Source of the DNA: Paenibacillus nasutitermitis
GTDB lineage: Bacteria > Bacillota > Bacilli > Paenibacillales > Paenibacillaceae
NCBI RefSeq assembly: GCF_014641075.1
Contig: NZ_BMHP01000009.1
Span: forward strand, 62,001-126,000
Reading direction: 5' to 3'
DNA: 64,000 nucleotides
A model generated the notes under the pieces. The model was not told where the DNA came from and did no database searches. It saw nothing but the letters and a program-made list of their open reading frames with translations. How positions within the stretch are numbered: position 1 is the first letter of the stretch; each line of letters starts with the position of its first letter. Shown here one piece after another: positions 60,507 through 64,000 of the stretch. The position numbers and the translations under genes were made by a program.

Positions 60507-62246
60507 ATGACTATTATTTTTCGTTATTTGGGGAAGTACCGGCTCGCTGCCGGCATGGCAGTCTTGATGATGCTGATTGAACTGGCGCTGGAGCTGATAC
60601 AGCCGTTTCTGATCGCCGTCATTATCGATGAAGGAATCACGCAGAAGGACACGTCAGTGGTGCTGTTATGGGGCGGATTGCTCGTTGGCGGCTCGATTGT
60701 GGCATTCGGCGCCGGCATTCTGAGCTCGTTTTTTGCTTCGCATACGAGTCAGGGATTTGCTTTCGATATCCGGGAAGCCCTTTATACAAAGGTGCAGGCG
60801 TTTTCTTATGCGGTGTTTAACCGGTTCGCCACTTCATCGCTGATCACCCGGTTAACCAATGATGTTACACAGCTTCTGGACACGGTATTTATGGGTTTGC
60901 GGTTTATGCTCCGGATGCCGCTTGTCGTGATCGGCAGCATTGTCATGGCGCTTGTTGTGCATCTTCAGTTGGGGCTCCTCTTGACCCTAACCGTTCCGGC
61001 ACTCTTGGTATTTGTCGTATGGATTATGAAGAAAGCGTCCGTATTGTTTAAAAAGGTCCAAATGAAGCTGGACACGGTCAATCGCGTGATGCAGGAGAAT
61101 TTGACGGGCATGCGGCTGATCCGCGTGTTTGTCCGGCGCAAGGAAGAAGCAGGCCGGTTTGACCGGCTCAGCGGGGAACTCATGGGGAGCACGGTCTCAG
61201 CGCTGCGGCTCACCGAGATGACGATGCCTTTTATTCTGCTGATTATGAACGCCGGCATCATTGCGGTCCTGTGGTTTGGTCATCAACAGATTGGCGTGGG
61301 CAGCGCTACATCAGGCGAGGTCGTGGCGGTTGTGAATTATTCGCTGCGAACCGCGGGCGCGCTGTCCGCTTTCTCCATGATTGTGGCTACCTTGTCCAGG
61401 GCGCGCGCATCGGCGCAGCGGATCGACGAAGCGCTGGAGACGGACAGCAAGGCGCGGGTCCACTCCGGTCATATCCCGGTAGAGTCTTGCGCAGGAAGCG
61501 TGGAATTCGATCAGGTTTCCTTCCTTTATCCGCATACGGACGCACGCGTACTGACAGATATTTCCTTCAAGATCCAACCGGGTGAAACCGCCGCGATTAT
61601 GGGGGCTACCGGATCGGGAAAATCCTCGCTGATGCAGCTCGTTCTGCGCCTCTACGAGCAGACCGCAGGCGTAGTCCGGATCGACGGAAGGGATGCCCGC
61701 GAGCTGGATCTTGAATTTTTGCACCGCTCCATTGGTTATGTCTCTCAAGAGGTGCTGCTCTTCTCCGGCACGATACGCGATAACATCGCCTGGGGGCTTG
61801 AAGATGCAAGCATGGAGCAGGTTGTGGAAGCAGCCAGAATGGCGCAAATCCACGAGACGATCGAAAAGCTGCCGGATGGCTACCAAACGCAGCTGGGGCA
61901 GAGGGGCATCAACCTCTCCGGCGGCCAGAAGCAAAGGCTGTCGATCGCCCGGGCTTTGATCCGCAAGCCGGCTATTCTGCTGCTGGACGACAGTACCAGC
62001 GCGCTTGATGTGCGGACAGAGGCGGCGCTTTTGCACGCCCTGAAGGAAATGGCCTGTACGACGCTGCTGATCACCCAGAAGATCAGCTCCACGGTCGGAG
62101 CGGATCAGATCCTGCTGCTGGATGAGGGAAGCCTGATCGCTCAAGGCACCCATGAGCAGCTGATGGCCGGCAATTCCCTGTACCGCCGTATTTATGAATC
62201 TCAATTCGGGAAGGAGGGGACCGCTCATGTGGGAAGCTTTAAGTGA
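60507..62246 (+). CDS. ABC exporter half-transporter, degenerate-site subunit
   Basis: 579 residues; GGCGGAGGAAAACAGAGC precedes ATG. Six TM helices (about 1-310) and an NBD. Walker A GATGSGKSS (about 367) and signature LSGGQKQR are canonical. The Walker B catalytic Glu is Asp (ILLLDDSTSALD) and the switch His is Gln (LLITQKISS). This is the degenerate-site pattern of heterodimeric exporters such as BmrCD. It overlaps the partner gene by 20 bp. Located just after the Dap operon, it may export its product. Confidence 0.92.
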   Translation: MTIIFRYLGKYRLAAGMAVLMMLIELALELIQPFLIAVIIDEGITQKDTSVVLLWGGLLVGGSIVAFGAGILSSFFASHTSQGFAFDIREALYTKVQAFSYAVFNRFATSSLITRLTNDVTQLLDTVFMGLRFMLRMPLVVIGSIVMALVVHLQLGLLLTLTVPALLVFVVWIMKKASVLFKKVQMKLDTVNRVMQENLTGMRLIRVFVRRKEEAGRFDRLSGELMGSTVSALRLTEMTMPFILLIMNAGIIAVLWFGHQQIGVGSATSGEVVAVVNYSLRTAGALSAFSMIVATLSRARASAQRIDEALETDSKARVHSGHIPVESCAGSVEFDQVSFLYPHTDARVLTDISFKIQPGETAAIMGATGSGKSSLMQLVLRLYEQTAGVVRIDGRDARELDLEFLHRSIGYVSQEVLLFSGTIRDNIAWGLEDASMEQVVEAARMAQIHETIEKLPDGYQTQLGQRGINLSGGQKQRLSIARALIRKPAILLLDDSTSALDVRTEAALLHALKEMACTTLLITQKISSTVGADQILLLDEGSLIAQGTHEQLMAGNSLYRRIYESQFGKEGTAHVGSFK

Positions 62247-64000
62247 GCCCTTCCGGTACCCCAGACCGCTTGGGAAAGATGCGGCAGCACCCGGCAGTTC
62301 CCAGTCCGGCAAACGGGCCAAAGCCAAAGCAAAGGATTGGCAGGGAACCCTAAGACGGATCTGGCAATACCTGGCCCACCGAAAAGGCCGTCTGACGCTC
62401 GTCCTGCTGATGGTTATTGCAAGCTCCGGGCTCACGCTGCTGGGTCCCTACCTGATCGGAATGGCGATTGACGATTACCTGGAAGGACCCGGAGGCAGGC
62501 CGTGGCTGCTGTTTCTGCTGGGACTGGCCTGCGTGTATGTGCTTCAATCCGTTGTCGGCTGGCTGCAGAATATCTGGATGATCCAGATTGCCCAGGAGGC
62601 CGTGTTCCGGATGCGCACCGATCTCTTCGAGCAGCTGCACCGTCTGCCCATACCGTTCTTCGGCAAACGCCGGCAGGGCGATCTGATGAGCCGGATGACC
62701 AATGATATCGACAGCGTAAGCTCGACGCTGAACAGCTCGGCGATCCAATTGTTCTCCAGCGTGCTGATGCTTGGAGGCACGATTGTAGTGATGCTGCTGC
62801 TCAGCCCCCTGCTTACGCTGCTGACCTTTCTGGTAGTGCCGTTAATGGCCCTTGGCATGCGCTGGATTACGCGGCGGACCGGGGCGTTGTTCAAGGAACG
62901 CCAGCGGAATCTGGGGGAGCTGAACGGATTTGTGGAAGAGACCTTGTCCGGTCAGCGGATTATTAAGGCGTTCTCCCAGGAAGAGCGGGTCATCCATGAG
63001 TTCCGCAAGCGCAATGAGCGTATTAAACAGTCAGGCTTCTGGGCGCAGACGATCTCCGGCTTCATTCCCAAGCTGATGAATGGGCTCAACAATCTGAGCT
63101 TTGCCATTATTGCCTGTGTCGGCGGCGTATTGGCGATCCGGGGAGCGATAACGGTTGGCGTTATTATTGTATTTGTCGAGTATGCCCGCCAGTTTACAAG
63201 GCCTCTGAACGATCTGGCGAACCAGTGGAACACGCTTCTGTCGGCTATTGCCGGAGCGGAGCGGGTGTTTGAAGTACTGGATGAAGAGAAAGAAGATGTG
63301 GACGAGAGTTCGGCTGTATCCCTGGACACCGTTTCAGGCGCAGTGGTGTTTCAAGAGGTTTCCTTCTCTTATGAGGAAGGGGGGGAAACGCTTAAGCAGA
63401 TCAGCTTCGAAGCGAAGCCGGGGGAAACGATCGCGATTATCGGCCCTACCGGTGCCGGCAAGACCTCGCTGATCCAGCTGCTGTCGCGCTTTTACGACGC
63501 TGACGGCGGTAAGATCACGCTGGACGGAAGAGATATTCAGTCCATCCGGCGGGAAAGCCTGCGTTCCCATATGGCTTTTGTGCTGCAAGATTCTTTCCTG
63601 TTCGAAGGTACGATCCGCGATAATATACGCTACGGCAAGCTGGACGCCACCGATGAGCAGGTAGAGGAGGCCGCCAAGCTGGCTAACGCGCATTCGTTTA
63701 TCATGCGGCTTTCCGGCGGCTACGACCGTTTGTTGATCGCGGACGGGAGCGGCATCAGCCAGGGGCAGCGGCAGCTGCTCGCCATCGCGCGCGCCATCCT
63801 GGCCGATCCGGCCATTCTTGTGCTGGACGAGGCAACCAGCAGCATCGACACCGTTTCCGAAATCAAAATCCAGGAGGGTCTGAAGCGGCTGATGGAGGGG
63901 CGGACCAGCTTCGTCATCGCCCATCGGCTCAATACCATCCGCGAGGCCGACCGCATTCTGGTGCTCAAGGATGGACGACTGGTGGAGCAGGGGCCGCATG
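62227..64000 (+). CDS. ABC exporter half-transporter, catalytic partner (3' end outside window)
   Basis: At least 591 residues; the frame continues past the window edge. GGGAAGGAGGGG lies before ATG 62227. After a polar N-terminal extension of about 55 residues come six TM helices. The NBD has Walker A GPTGAGKTS (about 406), Walker B ILVLDEATSSID with the catalytic Glu, and switch His in VIAHRLNT. The signature is altered (ISQGQRQLL), complementing the defective Walker B of the first subunit to form one dead and one active ATP site. The substrate is unknown. Confidence 0.93.
   Translation, partial: MWEALSEPFRYPRPLGKDAAAPGSSQSGKRAKAKAKDWQGTLRRIWQYLAHRKGRLTLVLLMVIASSGLTLLGPYLIGMAIDDYLEGPGGRPWLLFLLGLACVYVLQSVVGWLQNIWMIQIAQEAVFRMRTDLFEQLHRLPIPFFGKRRQGDLMSRMTNDIDSVSSTLNSSAIQLFSSVLMLGGTIVVMLLLSPLLTLLTFLVVPLMALGMRWITRRTGALFKERQRNLGELNGFVEETLSGQRIIKAFSQEERVIHEFRKRNERIKQSGFWAQTISGFIPKLMNGLNNLSFAIIACVGGVLAIRGAITVGVIIVFVEYARQFTRPLNDLANQWNTLLSAIAGAERVFEVLDEEKEDVDESSAVSLDTVSGAVVFQEVSFSYEEGGETLKQISFEAKPGETIAIIGPTGAGKTSLIQLLSRFYDADGGKITLDGRDIQSIRRESLRSHMAFVLQDSFLFEGTIRDNIRYGKLDATDEQVEEAAKLANAHSFIMRLSGGYDRLLIADGSGISQGQRQLLAIARAILADPAILVLDEATSSIDTVSEIKIQEGLKRLMEGRTSFVIAHRLNTIREADRILVLKDGRLVEQGPH

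Overview
The window looks like chromosomal DNA of a Paenibacillus-type spore-forming Firmicute. This rests on gene content, not on a database match. It carries two uptake loci of the LplB/LplC/lipoprotein type, each paired with a membrane-anchored AraC-family sensor-regulator. It also has an S-layer-homology (SLH) surface protein, a YheC/YheD-like ATP-grasp protein, a YtrA-like GntR/ABC unit, strong GGAGG ribosome binding sites and many TTG or GTG starts. No rRNA, tRNA or CRISPR array was seen.

Layout. 1-9.4 kb is scarred. A two-component system whose kinase has a frameshifted C-terminus is followed by a GC-rich membrane protein. After that come a group II intron maturase remnant, a 5'-truncated secreted protein, a HIT protein, a SIS-domain remnant, a reductase of the dihydrofolate-reductase-like family, a broken DUF1579-like gene, and a decayed partial duplicate of the 1.7-3.0 kb region. 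An MFS transporter and a frameshifted Gly-Pro-rich gene close the segment. 9.5-13.9 kb holds a short-chain dehydrogenase with a textbook MerR-type operator, the divergent MerR gene, an Rrf2 regulator and an MFS exporter.

14.5-22.9 kb is a complete oligosaccharide module: AraC sensor, two permeases, binding lipoprotein, GH29 fucosidase and a sugar isomerase-like protein. 23.1 kb has an ANT(4')-I-like aminoglycoside nucleotidyltransferase gene. 24.2-30.0 kb has a membrane glycosyltransferase-like pair and a row of orphan LRR, ankyrin and unknown genes, then a DUF1904 protein. 30.2-38.3 kb is a second AraC/permease/lipoprotein/permease module ending in a Tat-type secreted protein. Neither module encodes its own ATPase.

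38.5-46 kb has the YtrA-like GntR/ABC unit, a TetR-controlled membrane protein and cupin, and small regulator/enzyme pairs. 46.2-50.5 kb encodes a 1414-residue secreted protein with 14 RCC1-like repeats and three SLH domains. A 7TM histidine kinase and a response regulator with a BTAD domain follow. 53.5-56.8 kb has pentapeptide-repeat, VOC, ankyrin and ATP-grasp genes.

57.0-60.2 kb is a tight three-gene operon: a PaaK-like adenylating enzyme, SbnA and SbnB. SbnA and SbnB homologues make L-2,3-diaminopropionate. The operon is followed by a heterodimeric ABC exporter, the second half of which runs off the window. This small Dap/ligase/exporter locus, with a divergent ATP-grasp gene, is the best candidate for an undescribed system. 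Its logic resembles known Dap-containing metabolite pathways, but no NRPS or siderophore synthetase is in view.
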